A stretch of DNA of 64,000 nucleotides from assembly GCF_002794255.1 (NCBI RefSeq), contig NZ_PGGW01000022.1:41820-105819 (forward strand), in the 5' to 3' direction. Position numbers and translations under genes: made by a program. Below, piece after piece: positions 36,708 to 46,688 of the stretch (the first letter of the stretch is position 1; each line of letters starts with the position of its first letter). The notes below the pieces were generated by a model, which was given only the letters and a program-made list of their open reading frames with translations, ran no database searches and was not told the DNA's origin. The DNA comes from Streptomyces carminius (GTDB lineage Bacteria > Actinomycetota > Actinomycetes > Streptomycetales > Streptomycetaceae).

Positions 36708-38024
36708 GTGCTCACCGCGTTCGCCCGGGCGTTCAAGACGCCCGACCTGCGCAAGAAGCTGCTCTTCACCCTGGGCATCATGGTGCTCTTCCGGCTCGGG
36801 GCACACGTCCCCGCCCCAGGGGTGAGCTTCGAGAACGTCAACCTGTGCGTGAAAGAGGCCGAGAGCGCCGGCGCCGGCCTCTTCGGCCTGGTGAACATGT
36901 TCAGCGGTGGCGCGCTGCTGCAGTTGACGATCTTCGCACTCGGGATCATGCCGTACATCACGGCGAGCATCATCCTGCAGCTGCTGGTGGTGGTGATCCC
37001 GCGGCTGGAGGCCCTGAAGAAGGAGGGGCAGTCCGGCCAGGCGAAGATCACGCAGTACACCCGTTACCTCACCGTGGCGCTCAGTGTGCTCCAGGCCACC
37101 GGTCTGGTGGCGACGGCGCGCAGCGGCAGCCTCTTCGCACAGTGCTCCGTCCGGGACCAGATCATCCCGGACGACTCGATCTTCACCACGATCACCATGG
37201 TGATCGCCATGACCGCCGGTGCCACGCTGATCATGTGGCTGGGCGAACTGATCACCGACAAGGGCATCGGCAACGGCATGTCGATCCTGATGTTCGTGTC
37301 GATCGCGGCCGGCTTCCCCGGCGCCCTGTGGGCCATCAAGCAGCAGGGCAACCTCGCCGACGGCTGGATCGAGTTCGGCGTGGTGATCGTCTGCGGTCTG
37401 GCGATGGTCGGACTGGTGGTCTTCGTCGAGCAGGCCCAGCGCCGCATCCCGGTGCAGTACGCCAAGCGGATGATCGGGCGCCGCTCCTACGGCGGAACCT
37501 CCACCTACATCCCGCTCAAGGTGAACCAGGCGGGTGTCATCCCCGTCATCTTCGCGGCCTCGCTGCTCTACATTCCGGCGCTGATCGTCCAGTTCAGCGG
37601 TTCCCAGGCGGGCTGGGCAGACTGGATCAACCAGCACTTCGTCCGGGGTGACCACCCCTACTACATCATCACGTACTTCGTGCTGATCGTCTTCTTCGCC
37701 TTCTTCTACGTCGCCATCTCCTTCAACCCCGAAGACGTTGCCGACAACATGAAGAAGTATGGTGGCTTCATTCCGGGTATCCGGGCAGGTCGCCCCACGG
37801 CCGAGTACCTGAGCTACGTGCTGAACCGCATCACGTGGCCCGGTTCGCTCTATCTGGGCCTGATCGCTCTGGTGCCCACCGTCGCGCTGGTGTTGTTCAA
37901 CGCGAATCAGAACTTCCCGTTCGGCGGGACCAGCCTCCTCATCATCGTGGGCGTTGGTCTGGAGACCGTGAAGCAGATCGAGAGCCAGCTGCAGCAGCGC
38001 CATTACGAAGGGTTCCTCCGCTGA
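36708..38024 (+). CDS. secY: Protein translocase subunit SecY
   Basis: SecY is the channel of the Sec translocon in the plasma membrane, working with SecE, SecG and SecA. The 438 residues give about ten membrane helices. The plug/TM2 region has FSGGALLQLTIFALGIMPYI, and cytoplasmic loops include QRRIPVQYAKR and SFNPEDVADNMKKYGGFIPG, which bind SecA or ribosomes. GTG start with GGAGG at 36699. The stop overlaps adk (TGATG). Full length, nothing odd. Confidence 0.99.
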   Translation: MLTAFARAFKTPDLRKKLLFTLGIMVLFRLGAHVPAPGVSFENVNLCVKEAESAGAGLFGLVNMFSGGALLQLTIFALGIMPYITASIILQLLVVVIPRLEALKKEGQSGQAKITQYTRYLTVALSVLQATGLVATARSGSLFAQCSVRDQIIPDDSIFTTITMVIAMTAGATLIMWLGELITDKGIGNGMSILMFVSIAAGFPGALWAIKQQGNLADGWIEFGVVIVCGLAMVGLVVFVEQAQRRIPVQYAKRMIGRRSYGGTSTYIPLKVNQAGVIPVIFAASLLYIPALIVQFSGSQAGWADWINQHFVRGDHPYYIITYFVLIVFFAFFYVAISFNPEDVADNMKKYGGFIPGIRAGRPTAEYLSYVLNRITWPGSLYLGLIALVPTVALVLFNANQNFPFGGTSLLIIVGVGLETVKQIESQLQQRHYEGFLR

Positions 38025-38677
38025 TGCGAATCGTCCTCGTCGGGCCGCCGGGCGCGGGCAAGGGTACGCAGGCCGCGTACCTGGCCAAGAACCTGTCCAT
38101 TCCGCACATCTCCACCGGTGATCTCTTCCGTGCCAACATCAGCCAGGGCACCCCGCTCGGGCAGAAGGCGCAGGAGTACATGCGCGCCGGGCAGCTCGTG
38201 CCGGACGAGGTCACCATCGGCATGGCCAGGGGTCGCATGGCGGAGCCGGACGCGGCCGACGGCTTCCTGCTCGACGGCTTCCCGCGCAACCTCTCCCAGG
38301 CCGAGGCCCTGGACGGGATCCTGCGCGGGACGGGGACGAAGCTGGACGCGGTGCTCGACCTGGAGGTCCCCGAGGACGAGGTCGTGAAGCGGATCGCCGG
38401 ACGGCGGATGTGCCGCAACGACAGCACGCACATCTTCCATGTCGAGTACACCCCGCCGAAGACCGAGGGCGTCTGCGACGTCTGCGGCGGCGAGCTGTAC
38501 CAGCGCGAGGACGACAGCGAGGACACCGTCCGCAAGCGCCTGGAGGTCTACCACACGGAGACCGAGCCGATCATCGACTACTACAAGGCGCAGGAGCTGG
38601 TCGTGACCATCTCGGCGCTCGGCAAGGTCGACGAGGTGACCAGGCGCGCGATGGAGGCGCTCGGCCGTTCCGCCTAG
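38024..38677 (+). CDS. adk: Adenylate kinase
   Basis: Catalyses ATP + AMP to 2 ADP in the cytoplasm. The 217 residues include the P-loop GPPGAGKGTQ at 7-16, the AMP-binding TGDLFR segment and DGFPRNLSQAEAL. The LID domain has Cys residues (RRMC, then CDVCGGELYQREDD), suggesting a zinc-type lid as in Gram-positives. The start is coupled to secY, as in many actinobacteria. An upstream in-frame extension overlapping secY is not real. Confidence 0.98.
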   Translation: MRIVLVGPPGAGKGTQAAYLAKNLSIPHISTGDLFRANISQGTPLGQKAQEYMRAGQLVPDEVTIGMARGRMAEPDAADGFLLDGFPRNLSQAEALDGILRGTGTKLDAVLDLEVPEDEVVKRIAGRRMCRNDSTHIFHVEYTPPKTEGVCDVCGGELYQREDDSEDTVRKRLEVYHTETEPIIDYYKAQELVVTISALGKVDEVTRRAMEALGRSA

Positions 38678-38807
38678 CGGTGCGAGGATGACGGCGACCG
38701 GCCGCGGTGCCCCGTTCGGGTGCCGCGGCCGTATCGTGTAGAGATGGGCCCGGTGCGTCGCGCCGGGTGATCGTGACCGAACCGAACAGCTGGAAGGCGT
38801 CAGCCGC

Positions 38808-39644
38808 ATGGTGGAGCTCAAGACCCCCGAGCAGATCGCGAAGATGCGCGCGGCAGGTCTGGTCGTCGCCGCGATGCACGCCGCGTGCCGCGAGGCGGCG
38901 GTACCGGGCGCGACCACCAGGGAGCTGGACGAGGTCGCCGCCAAGGTGCTCGCCGACCACGGCGCCAAGCCGAACTTCCTCGGCTACGGCGGCTTCCCCG
39001 GCAACATCTGCACCTCCGTGAACGACGTCGTCGTGCACGGCATCCCGGACAGCGAGACGGTCCTGAAGTCCGGCGACATCATCTCCGTCGACGCCGGCGC
39101 GATCGTCGACGGCTGGCACGGGGACGCGGCGATCACCGTCTTCGTCGGCGAGGGGCACGCCCCGGAGCTGCACGAGCTGAGCCGGGTCACCGAGGAGTCC
39201 ATGTGGGCCGGCATCGCGGCCATGCGCAAGGGCAACCGGCTGGTGGACGTCTCCAAGGCGATCGAGGGCTACATCCGCCGCCAGCCCCGTCCGGCCTCCG
39301 GCCGCTACGGGATCATCGAGGACTACGGCGGGCACGGCATCGGCAGCCAGATGCACATGGACCCGCACCTGCTGAACTACGTCGACCGCCGCCGGGGCCG
39401 CGGCCCGCGGCTGGTGCCGGGGATATGTCTGGCGATCGAGCCGATGGTCGGTCTGGGCACCGCCAAGACCCACGTCCTGGACGACGAGTGGACGGTCAAG
39501 ACCGACGACGGCTCCTGGGCCTGCCACTGGGAGCACTCGGTGGCCCTGACCGAGCAGGGGCCGCTGGTGCTGACCGCGCCGGACGGCGGCAGGGCGAAGC
39601 TGGCCGAGTACGGCGTCACGGCCGCCCCCGATCCGCTGGCCTGA
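38808..39644 (+). CDS. map: Methionine aminopeptidase, type I
   Basis: Removes the initiator methionine from nascent proteins. The 278 residues contain all expected metal ligands: Asp in [18 protein letters not shown], His in [14 protein letters not shown], Glu in CLAIEPM and Glu in WEHSVALT. The protein starts [16 protein letters not shown] after the initiator Met. The gene follows adk after 130 bases and could be co-transcribed with it. A 16-base palindrome GCTCGCCCGGGCGAGC at 39655-39670 lies just after the stop. Confidence 0.98.
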   Translation: MVELKTPEQIAKMRAAGLVVAAMHAACREAAVPGATTRELDEVAAKVLADHGAKPNFLGYGGFPGNICTSVNDVVVHGIPDSETVLKSGDIISVDAGAIVDGWHGDAAITVFVGEGHAPELHELSRVTEESMWAGIAAMRKGNRLVDVSKAIEGYIRRQPRPASGRYGIIEDYGGHGIGSQMHMDPHLLNYVDRRRGRGPRLVPGICLAIEPMVGLGTAKTHVLDDEWTVKTDDGSWACHWEHSVALTEQGPLVLTAPDGGRAKLAEYGVTAAPDPLA

Positions 39645-39867
39645 GCCCTCCGGGGCTCGCCCGGGCGAGCGGAACGGCTTCCGTGCCCGCTGTTTTCTTT
39701 CCCTGGTTCTTCCCTCCGGGCCGCATAAGGATCTACCCGGATGGGCATACATCCCCGATTCGTGTTTCGCCGCGCCGTGTCGTAGACTGGCTCGTCGGTC
39801 CATGTGTGCCTGCGCGCACCCACGGGCTGATCCAGGTAGCCGATCCCGGAAGGTGAAGCGCTCAAGC

Positions 39868-40089
39868 ATGGCCAAAAAACAAGGGGCCATCGAGATCGAG
39901 GGCACCGTCGTCGAGTCTCTCCCGAACGCGATGTTCAAGGTGGAGCTCCAGAACGGGCACCAGGTCCTCGCGCACATCAGCGGCAAGATGCGGATGCACT
40001 ACATCCGTATCCTGCCCGACGACCGTGTCGTGGTGGAGCTGTCCCCCTACGACCTGACGCGCGGGCGGATCGTCTACCGCTACAAGTAG
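39868..40089 (+). CDS. infA: Translation initiation factor IF-1
   Basis: 73-residue OB-fold protein that occupies the A site during initiation. It begins [20 protein letters not shown] and has [19 protein letters not shown]. The ATG at 39868 is the conserved start; GGAAGGTGAAG lies upstream. The 223-base spacer after map probably holds a promoter, which I cannot fix. Confidence 0.98.
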   Translation: MAKKQGAIEIEGTVVESLPNAMFKVELQNGHQVLAHISGKMRMHYIRILPDDRVVVELSPYDLTRGRIVYRYK

Positions 40090-40150
40090 ATCTCTCGCCC
40101 TCATCCCGTTCGCGCGGGGTGGTGGCCTGACCCGGAGAACCTCACATCCC

Positions 40151-40264
40151 ATGAAGGTCAAGCCGAGCGTCAAGAAGATTTGCGACAAGTGCAAGGTGAT
40201 CCGCCGCCACGGCCGGGTCATGGTGATCTGCGAGAACCTGCGCCACAAGCAGCGCCAGGGCTGA
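40151..40264 (+). CDS. rpmJ: 50S ribosomal protein L36, zinc form
   Basis: 37-residue protein, too short for most gene finders, read directly from ATG at 40151 to TGA at 40264. Zinc ligands C11, C14, C27 and H32 are present (KICDKC, then [11 protein letters not shown]). Zinc-free L36 paralogues elsewhere in streptomycetes are Zur-controlled; this is the standard copy. It lies 61 bases after infA. Confidence 0.97.
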   Translation: MKVKPSVKKICDKCKVIRRHGRVMVICENLRHKQRQG

Positions 40265-40466
40265 CGTAAGACCCACCTCGCACCTCGCGGCTCTTCGCGC
40301 GACGCAAGCGACACAACCAGATACGCAGTCACCCGACCCCCCGCCGTGACACCTCTCACTGTCGGTGGGGACGACACCCCCGGACGGAGGCCGGGGACCC
40401 GGCTCGTAGATCTTTACGGGAACGGTGCTGCGGAAGACCTCCGAGTAGAAACCAGGAGCCACGTCC

Positions 40467-40847
40467 ATGGCACGCCTCGAAGGCGTTGATCTCCCGCGCG
40501 ACAAGCGTGTGGAGGTCGCCCTCACCTATGTCTTCGGCATCGGCCGCACGCTGTCCCAGCAGACGCTGGCCAGCACCGGGGTGAACCCGGACACGCGCGT
40601 CCGCGACCTGACCGAAGAAGAGCTGGTCCGGATCCGCGAGTACGTCGAGGCCAACATCAGGACCGAGGGTGACCTCCGTCGTGAGATCCAGGCCGACATC
40701 CGCCGCAAGGTCGAGATCGGCAGCTACCAGGGTCTGCGGCACCGTCGCGGCCTGCCCGTCCGGGGCCAGCGCACCAGCACGAACGCCCGGACCCGCAAGG
40801 GCCCGCGCCGCGCGATCGCCGGCAAGAAGAAGCCGGGCAAGAAGTAG
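40467..40847 (+). CDS. rpsM: 30S ribosomal protein S13
   Basis: S13 bridges to the 50S subunit and contacts P-site tRNA. The 126 residues start [20 protein letters not shown] and end with a basic tail after [24 protein letters not shown] lies 12 bases upstream of the ATG. A 202-base spacer separates it from rpmJ. Confidence 0.98.
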   Translation: MARLEGVDLPRDKRVEVALTYVFGIGRTLSQQTLASTGVNPDTRVRDLTEEELVRIREYVEANIRTEGDLRREIQADIRRKVEIGSYQGLRHRRGLPVRGQRTSTNARTRKGPRRAIAGKKKPGKK

Positions 40848-40913
40848 TCCGCACCGGACACCGACGACAGGTCCGGACTGTAGGACCGACCACCTCCACA
40901 GGAGAAACTCTTT

Positions 40914-41318
40914 ATGCCTCCGAAGGGCCGTACGGCCGGCGCCAAGAAGGTGCGCCGCAAGGAGAAGAAGAACGTCGCCCACGGGCACGCTCACATCAAG
41001 AGCACGTTCAACAACACCATCGTTTCCATCACCGACCCCACCGGCAACGTGATTTCCTGGGCCTCCGCCGGTCACGTGGGCTTCAAGGGCTCGCGCAAGT
41101 CGACGCCGTTCGCCGCGCAGATGGCCGCCGAGTCGGCCGCCCGTCGCGCGCAGGAGCACGGCATGCGCAAGGTCGACGTGTTCGTCAAGGGTCCCGGCTC
41201 CGGCCGTGAGACCGCGATCCGCTCCCTCCAGGCCACCGGCCTCGAGGTCGGCTCGATCCAGGACGTCACCCCGACCCCGCACAACGGCTGCCGCCCGCCG
41301 AAGCGTCGCCGCGTCTGA
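40914..41318 (+). CDS. rpsK: 30S ribosomal protein S11
   Basis: S11 forms part of the platform holding mRNA near the E site. The 134 residues include [19 protein letters not shown] and the ending [18 protein letters not shown], both universal. AGGAG precedes the start; rpsD follows after 26 bases. Confidence 0.98.
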   Translation: MPPKGRTAGAKKVRRKEKKNVAHGHAHIKSTFNNTIVSITDPTGNVISWASAGHVGFKGSRKSTPFAAQMAAESAARRAQEHGMRKVDVFVKGPGSGRETAIRSLQATGLEVGSIQDVTPTPHNGCRPPKRRRV

Positions 41319-41344
41319 CCAGCTGAAGTAGGAGATACACGACT

Positions 41345-41971
41345 ATGGCGCGTTACACCGGGGCCGACTGCAAGCGTTGCCGTCGGGAGAAGCAGAAGCT
41401 CTTCCTCAAGGGAGCCAAGTGCGAGAGCGCTAAGTGCCCGATCGAGATCCGTCCTTACCCCCCGGGTGAGCACGGACGCGGGCGCACCAAGGACAGCGAG
41501 TACCTGCTGCAGAAGCGTGAGAAGCAGAAGGCCGCCCGCATCTACGGAGTCCTTGAGAAGCAGTTCCGCGGTTACTTCAACGAAGCGAACCGCAAGCAGG
41601 GCAAGACGGGCGAGAACCTGCTCCGCATTCTGGAGTCCCGTCTGGACAACGTGGTCTACCGGGCCGGCTTCGCCAAGTCCCGCGACCACGCCCGCCAGCT
41701 CGTCCGCCACGGACACATCATGGTGAACGGCCGCAAGACCGACATCCCGTCGGCTCGCGTCGCTCCCAACGACATCGTCGAGGTCCGTCCGTCCTCCCGC
41801 ACCATGACCCCCTTCCAGGTGGCTCAGGCGGAGGCCGGCGACAAGACCGTGCCGGCGTGGCTCGAGGCCATTCCGTCGCAGCTGCGGATCCTCGTCCACT
41901 CGCTGCCCGAGCGCCAGGTGATCGACACCCAGGTGCAGGAGCAGCTGATCGTCGAGCTGTACTCCAAGTAA
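41345..41971 (+). CDS. rpsD: 30S ribosomal protein S4, four-cysteine form
   Basis: S4 starts 16S assembly and shapes mRNA entry. The 208 residues carry an N-terminal Cys cluster (DCKRCRREK, then CESAKC, residues 9-31) that can bind zinc, followed by the S4 domain (RLDNVVYRAGFAKSRDHARQ, then VRHGHIMVNGRKTDIPS). From memory, Streptomyces coelicolor has rpsK followed directly by rpoA and a Cys-free S4 elsewhere, so the gene here is a notable variant. Codon use matches its neighbours. AGGAG lies upstream. Confidence 0.97.
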   Translation: MARYTGADCKRCRREKQKLFLKGAKCESAKCPIEIRPYPPGEHGRGRTKDSEYLLQKREKQKAARIYGVLEKQFRGYFNEANRKQGKTGENLLRILESRLDNVVYRAGFAKSRDHARQLVRHGHIMVNGRKTDIPSARVAPNDIVEVRPSSRTMTPFQVAQAEAGDKTVPAWLEAIPSQLRILVHSLPERQVIDTQVQEQLIVELYSK

Positions 41972-41994
41972 TCCGGAGTACCGGCTCCCGGTCA

Positions 41995-42028
41995 CGGGCG
42001 GTGCGGCCCGCACGGGCCGCACCGCCCG
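41995..42028 (+). terminator. Strong hairpin between rpsD and rpoA
   Basis: Perfect 16-bp inverted repeat (41995-42010 with 42013-42028), practically a 34-base palindrome, 23 bases after the rpsD stop. Likely an attenuator setting the ratio of ribosomal proteins to RNA polymerase alpha. Confidence 0.65.
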
Positions 42029-42108
42029 TACCCTTGCAGTAGAAAACCGGGCCTTCGCCCGGCGCTCGGCATCAAATAGCGGTTGCCGAAGACTGGAGGC
42101 ACATCCCC

Positions 42109-43131
42109 ATGCTGATCGCTCAGCGCCCCTCACTGACCGAAGAGGTCGTCGACGAGTTCCGCTCGCGGTTCGTGATCGAACCGCTGGAGCCCGGCTTCGG
42201 CTACACCCTCGGAAACTCCCTGCGCCGTACGCTCCTCTCCTCGATCCCCGGTGCCGCCGTGACGAGCATCCGGATCGACGGGGTCCTGCACGAGTTCACC
42301 ACCGTGCCGGGCGTCAAGGAGGACGTCACCGACCTGATCCTCAACATCAAGAGCCTGGTCGTCTCCTCGGAGCACGACGAGCCGGTCGTGATGTACCTGC
42401 GCAAGCAGGGCCCGGGTCTGGTCACCGCCGCCGACATCGCACCGCCGGCCGGTGTCGAGGTCCACAACCCCGACCTGGTGCTCGCCACGCTGAACGGCAA
42501 GGGCAAGCTGGAGATGGAGCTGACCGTCGAGCGCGGTCGCGGCTACGTCTCCGCGGTGCAGAACAAGCAGGCCGGCCAGGAGATCGGCCGCATCCCGGTC
42601 GACTCCATCTACTCGCCGGTCCTGAAGGTCACCTACAAGGTCGAGGCGACCCGTGTCGAGCAGCGCACCGACTTCGACAAGCTGATCGTCGACGTCGAGA
42701 CCAAGGAGTCCATGCGGCCCCGGGACGCCATGGCGTCCGCCGGAAAGACCCTGGTCGAGCTGTTCGGTCTGGCCCGCGAGCTGAACGTCGACGCCGAGGG
42801 CATCGACATGGGCCCGTCCCCGACGGACGCCGCGCTCGCCGCCGACCTGGCCCTGCCGATCGAGGAGCTGGAGCTGACCGTCCGCTCCTACAACTGCCTC
42901 AAGCGCGAGGGCATCCACTCGGTGGGCGAGCTGGTGGCCCGCTCCGAGGCGGACCTGCTCGACATCCGCAACTTCGGCGCCAAGTCGATCGACGAGGTCA
43001 AGGCGAAGCTCGCCGGGATGGGCCTGACCCTCAAGGACAGCCCGCCCGGATTCGACCCGACCGCCGCCGCGGACGCCTTCGGCGCCGACGACGACGCGGA
43101 CTCCGGCTTCGTCGAGACCGAGCAGTACTGA
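42109..43131 (+). CDS. rpoA: RNA polymerase alpha subunit
   Basis: The alpha dimer nucleates RNA polymerase assembly and its C-terminal domain contacts regulators and UP elements. The 340 residues include the assembly domain ([20 protein letters not shown] near residue 29) and the alpha-CTD ([20 protein letters not shown], then [17 protein letters not shown] near 285). The end is acidic. GGAGG lies 11 bases upstream of the ATG. Confidence 0.99.
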   Translation: MLIAQRPSLTEEVVDEFRSRFVIEPLEPGFGYTLGNSLRRTLLSSIPGAAVTSIRIDGVLHEFTTVPGVKEDVTDLILNIKSLVVSSEHDEPVVMYLRKQGPGLVTAADIAPPAGVEVHNPDLVLATLNGKGKLEMELTVERGRGYVSAVQNKQAGQEIGRIPVDSIYSPVLKVTYKVEATRVEQRTDFDKLIVDVETKESMRPRDAMASAGKTLVELFGLARELNVDAEGIDMGPSPTDAALAADLALPIEELELTVRSYNCLKREGIHSVGELVARSEADLLDIRNFGAKSIDEVKAKLAGMGLTLKDSPPGFDPTAAADAFGADDDADSGFVETEQY

Positions 43132-43137
43132 GACGGA

Positions 43138-43182
43138 GCGGTACCGCCACGAGCGGTACCGCCGCCGGTTCCCACCGGCGGC
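43138..43182 (+). other. Tandem palindromes and hairpin after rpoA
   Basis: GCGGTACCGC, itself a perfect palindrome, occurs twice (43138-43147 and 43153-43162). It is followed by a 9-bp hairpin GCCGCCGGT/ACCGGCGGC (43161-43169 with 43174-43182). The two palindromes can also pair with each other. Possible attenuator or RNA processing site before rplQ. Confidence 0.55.
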
Positions 43183-43341
43183 CCCGGCCGGGCGCGGCAT
43201 CCGCCGCACCCGGCCGGCCCACAACCTCCGGGGCACCGCGCATCATGTGCCGCGCGCCCCGGGCTCCGGCGGGCACAAGCCCGTACGGACACTGACACCG
43301 GTACCTGATACGGCCGGTGCAGACACCGAGGAGAAGGACCC

Positions 43342-43884
43342 ATGCCGAAGCCCACCAAGGGTGCCCGTCTGGGCGGCAGCGCCGCGCACCAGAAGGCCAT
43401 GCTGGCGAACCTCGCCACCAGCCTCTTCGAGCACGGCCGCATCACCACCACCGAGGCCAAGGCCCGCCGGCTGCGCCCGGTGGCGGAGCGCCTGATCACC
43501 AAGGCGAAGAAGGGCGACCTGCACAACCGCCGCCAGGTGATGCGCTCGATCCTGGACAAGAGCGTCGTCCACACGCTCTTCACCGAGATCGCCCCGCGCT
43601 ACGAGAACCGCCCGGGCGGCTACACCCGTATCACCAAGATCGGTAACCGCCGGGGCGACAACGCGCCCATGGCCGTCATCGAGCTGGTGGAGGCCCTGAC
43701 CGTGCAGCAGGAGGCCGTCGGCGAGGCCGAGGCCGCCACGAAGCGCTCGGTCAAGGAGCAGGACGCCGGCAAGGACGCCGCGGGCGACGAGGCCCTGGCG
43801 GGCCTGAAGAAGGACGACGAGGCCCCGGCCGAGGAGAAGGCCGACGAGAGCGGCGAGGCAGGCGAGGAGAAGAAGGAGGCCTGA
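43342..43884 (+). CDS. rplQ: 50S ribosomal protein L17
   Basis: L17 lies near the exit tunnel. The core of about 120 residues ([20 protein letters not shown], then [20 protein letters not shown]) is followed by a roughly 55-residue acidic/Ala/Lys low-complexity tail, as in other actinobacteria. It is 210 bases after rpoA and closes with the hairpin 43941-43976. Confidence 0.98.
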   Translation: MPKPTKGARLGGSAAHQKAMLANLATSLFEHGRITTTEAKARRLRPVAERLITKAKKGDLHNRRQVMRSILDKSVVHTLFTEIAPRYENRPGGYTRITKIGNRRGDNAPMAVIELVEALTVQQEAVGEAEAATKRSVKEQDAGKDAAGDEALAGLKKDDEAPAEEKADESGEAGEEKKEA

Positions 43885-43940
43885 GGCCCCCTTCGGACCC
43901 GGCGCGGCCCGAGCCGTACGGCAGCACAGGCAGCACCACA

Positions 43941-43976
43941 GGCGGACCCGTCTCCCGACCCGGAGACGGGTCCGCC
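43941..43976 (+). terminator. Hairpin between rplQ and truA
   Basis: Perfect 15-bp stem (43941-43955 with 43962-43976) and a 6-base loop, 56 bases after the rplQ stop. truA starts only 23 bases later, so it is probably a partial terminator. Confidence 0.75.
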
Positions 43977-43999
43977 GCCGTTGGAGAGGATCACCGGCG

Positions 44000-44866
44000 T
44001 TGAGCGAGGAAGTGGAGCCCGGACGCGTACGGGTCCGGCTGGACCTGTCGTACGACGGGAGGGACTTCTCCGGCTGGGCCCGGCAACACGGCCGGCGCAC
44101 CGTCCAGGGCGAGCTGGAGGAGGCGCTGCGGGTGGTGACCCGCTCGGCGGAGGTCTTCGAGCTGACGGTCGCCGGCCGCACCGACGCCGGGGTGCACGCC
44201 CGCGGCCAGGTTGCGCACGTCGACCTGCCCGGAGAACTGTGGGCGGCGCACCGCGAGAGGCTGCTGCGCAGACTGGCCGGACGGCTGCCGCACGACGTAC
44301 GGGTGCACCGGGTCGCCGAGGCGCCGCACCACTTCAACGCGCGCTTCTCGGCGATCTGGCGCCGCTACGCCTACCGGGTCTGCGACCACCCGGGCGGGGT
44401 GGACCCGCTGCGGCGCGGTCACATCCTGTGGCACGACTGGCCGCTGGACGTGGCGGCCATGAACACCGCGGCCGAGGCGCTGCTGGGGGAGCACGACTTC
44501 GCGGCGTACTGCAAGCGGCGCGAGGGCGCGACCACCATACGGACGCTGCGGGAGCTGCGCTGGGAGCGGCTGCCGGACGGCACCGTGGAGGCGCGGGTCG
44601 TGGCCGACGCCTTCTGCCACAACATGGTGCGCTCCCTGGTGGGCGCGCTGCTCTTCGTCGGGGACGGGCACCGGCCGCCCGCCTGGCCGGGCGAGGTGCT
44701 GGCCGCGCGGGTGCGGGACTCGGCGGTGCACGTGGTGCGGCCGCACGGGCTCACCCTGGAGGAGGTCGGCTACCCGGCCGACGAGCTGCTGGCCGCGCGC
44801 AACGCCGAGGCCCGCAACCGGCGGACGCTTCCGGGGGCGGCGGGGGCGGGGGCCGGCTGCTGCTGA
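44000..44866 (+). CDS. truA: tRNA pseudouridine(38-40) synthase TruA
   Basis: Converts uridines 38-40 of the tRNA anticodon arm to pseudouridine. The 288 residues include [15 protein letters not shown] and the catalytic Asp in [21 protein letters not shown], with [14 protein letters not shown] between and [18 protein letters not shown] near the end. The TTG start at 44000 with GGAGAGG ten bases upstream fits the conserved N-terminus. The last 15 residues are Gly/Ala-rich. As usual in actinobacteria it follows rplQ. Confidence 0.97.
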   Translation: MSEEVEPGRVRVRLDLSYDGRDFSGWARQHGRRTVQGELEEALRVVTRSAEVFELTVAGRTDAGVHARGQVAHVDLPGELWAAHRERLLRRLAGRLPHDVRVHRVAEAPHHFNARFSAIWRRYAYRVCDHPGGVDPLRRGHILWHDWPLDVAAMNTAAEALLGEHDFAAYCKRREGATTIRTLRELRWERLPDGTVEARVVADAFCHNMVRSLVGALLFVGDGHRPPAWPGEVLAARVRDSAVHVVRPHGLTLEEVGYPADELLAARNAEARNRRTLPGAAGAGAGCC

Positions 44867-45090
44867 ACCTGGCGGCCTGTCAGGCTGACGCCAGGTCAGC
44901 GCTCCGGTGGTTCAGGAGGGTTCGCTGAGAAGTGTTCCGGCATAGGGCCTGACCGATCACCGGTCGGGCTTTTGTCGATCGTTTTCGGTCATCATCGTTC
45001 TTGAAACTTGACCGTTTCTCTCCCTGTCGAGAAAGATCACCGCGACTTCACGCGTTTCAAAAGATCTTCACAAGGGGCGGGGGAACCGGC

Positions 45091-46629
45091 GTGCGCGCAC
45101 GCGCAGGCACGATCGTGCTGACCGTGGTGGCAGCGATGGCACTGTCCGGCGGGACACCGCCGCCCACCCGGGCGGCGACGGCCGCGGCGGGGTGCACCGC
45201 GGGCACGGAGTCGGACTTCAACGGTGACGGGATCCGCGACATCGCGATCGCCGATCCCGAGGCGACCGTTTCCGGCAGGGCGGAGGCCGGGGTGGTGCAC
45301 GTCGTCTACGGCGGCGGCAAGGGCACGGCCGTGATCTCCCAGGGCACCGCGGGGGCTCCGGGCGTGCCGGAGGCCGGGGACCGCTACGGTCACGCCCTCG
45401 CGGTCTTCGACCACAACGGGGACGGCTGCAGTGACCTGGTCGTCAGCTCTCCCTACGAGGACATCGAGGACCAGGCCGACGCGGGCTCCGTCCAGGTCCT
45501 GTACGGGGCATCCAACGGCCTGACCACTGGGCCCGCGGCGCTCGACCTCGTCCAAGGCAAGGGCGGCGGAAACATCGGGAGTGCCGTCCCGGAGGGAGGC
45601 GACTGGTTCGGCTACGCCACGGCCGCCGGGACCACCTCCGCGGGAGAGCCCTACCTGGTGATCGGTGTGCCGGGCGAGGACGCCGGCAGCATCGCGGACA
45701 GCGGGATGATCCACTACCTGCGCAACAGCGTGAACGCCGGAGTGACCCAGGACAACGATGGTGTGCCCGGGCTCGTGGAGGCGAACGACCGGTTCGGATA
45801 CGCGGTGGCCGCCTCGCCTCTGCACATTGCCGTGGGCGGACCCGGCGAGATGATCGGGGACAACACCTTCTCCGGTGCCGTTTGGGTGTTCGGCCACACC
45901 CTGCGCGACGACGGCCTGCCCACGCCACTGGCCGGGATTGATCAGGACTCCCCCGGGGTCAATGGTGGTGCCGAGACCGGCGATCAGATGGGCGTCGCGC
46001 TCGCCACCGTCCAGTACCGACCCTCCGGTGCCTCGTCCACCAATGAGACATTGATCGCCGTGGGCGTTCCCGGGGAGGACCTGGCGACTGGTGAGGACGC
46101 CGGGCGGGTCATCAACCTGCGGGTTACCGCCTCCGGTGATGTGGTCCAGTCGGCCGACATCAGCCAGGCCTATGCCGCCGTCGTGGGCGTGGGTGAGGAC
46201 GGCGACTACTTCGGGCAGCACCTCACCGCCGTCAACACCGCGCCCGATTCGGTCGGCACGGCCCGGACCGTACTGCTGGCAGTCGGCATCCCGGGTGAGG
46301 ACATCGAAGCCGCAGGAGCGCAGGACTCCGGCGGTGTACAGATCTTCCCGCTGATCGGACCTCCGGGCGATGGCGAAGTCTGGTTGGAGCAGGACCTGTT
46401 CGGTCTGCCGGGGACCCCGGGGACGAGGGAGTACCTGGGCACCAGTCTGTGGGCCACTCAGCAGCAGCTCTACGTGGGCAAACCCTACGGACCGCAGGCC
46501 GACCGCGGCGTCTACGGCATTCCCTGGCCGAACCTGGTCTCCGACGGCACCGGCACGGTGACTGCCCGACGTCCTGGCGAAGGCGGGCTGCCGTCCGGCG
46601 ACCGTGCCTTCGGGGCGGTGGTCCGGTGA
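45091..46629 (+). CDS. Secreted FG-GAP repeat protein
   Basis: 512-residue predicted exported protein. A signal peptide (TIVLTVVAAMALSG, cleavage near TRAATAAAG) is followed by about seven FG-GAP/integrin-alpha-like repeats, visible as SDFNGDGIRDIAIADPEA, FDHNGDGCSDLVVSSPYED and repeated GVPGED and DxFGYA units. Such repeats form a calcium-binding beta-propeller. The GTG at 45091 was chosen because the signal peptide starts there; a TTG 30 codons earlier is less likely. It lies just upstream of the LamG and RHS genes, a grouping I know from streptomycete RHS loci, so it may help display or transport the RHS protein. TTGACC at 45008 could belong to its promoter. Confidence 0.83.
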   Translation: MRARAGTIVLTVVAAMALSGGTPPPTRAATAAAGCTAGTESDFNGDGIRDIAIADPEATVSGRAEAGVVHVVYGGGKGTAVISQGTAGAPGVPEAGDRYGHALAVFDHNGDGCSDLVVSSPYEDIEDQADAGSVQVLYGASNGLTTGPAALDLVQGKGGGNIGSAVPEGGDWFGYATAAGTTSAGEPYLVIGVPGEDAGSIADSGMIHYLRNSVNAGVTQDNDGVPGLVEANDRFGYAVAASPLHIAVGGPGEMIGDNTFSGAVWVFGHTLRDDGLPTPLAGIDQDSPGVNGGAETGDQMGVALATVQYRPSGASSTNETLIAVGVPGEDLATGEDAGRVINLRVTASGDVVQSADISQAYAAVVGVGEDGDYFGQHLTAVNTAPDSVGTARTVLLAVGIPGEDIEAAGAQDSGGVQIFPLIGPPGDGEVWLEQDLFGLPGTPGTREYLGTSLWATQQQLYVGKPYGPQADRGVYGIPWPNLVSDGTGTVTARRPGEGGLPSGDRAFGAVVR

Positions 46630-46688
46630 GGGCGTACGGAGACGGCGACCGGACGGCAGGAAGACCGGACGGACGCAAGGACAGGGAC

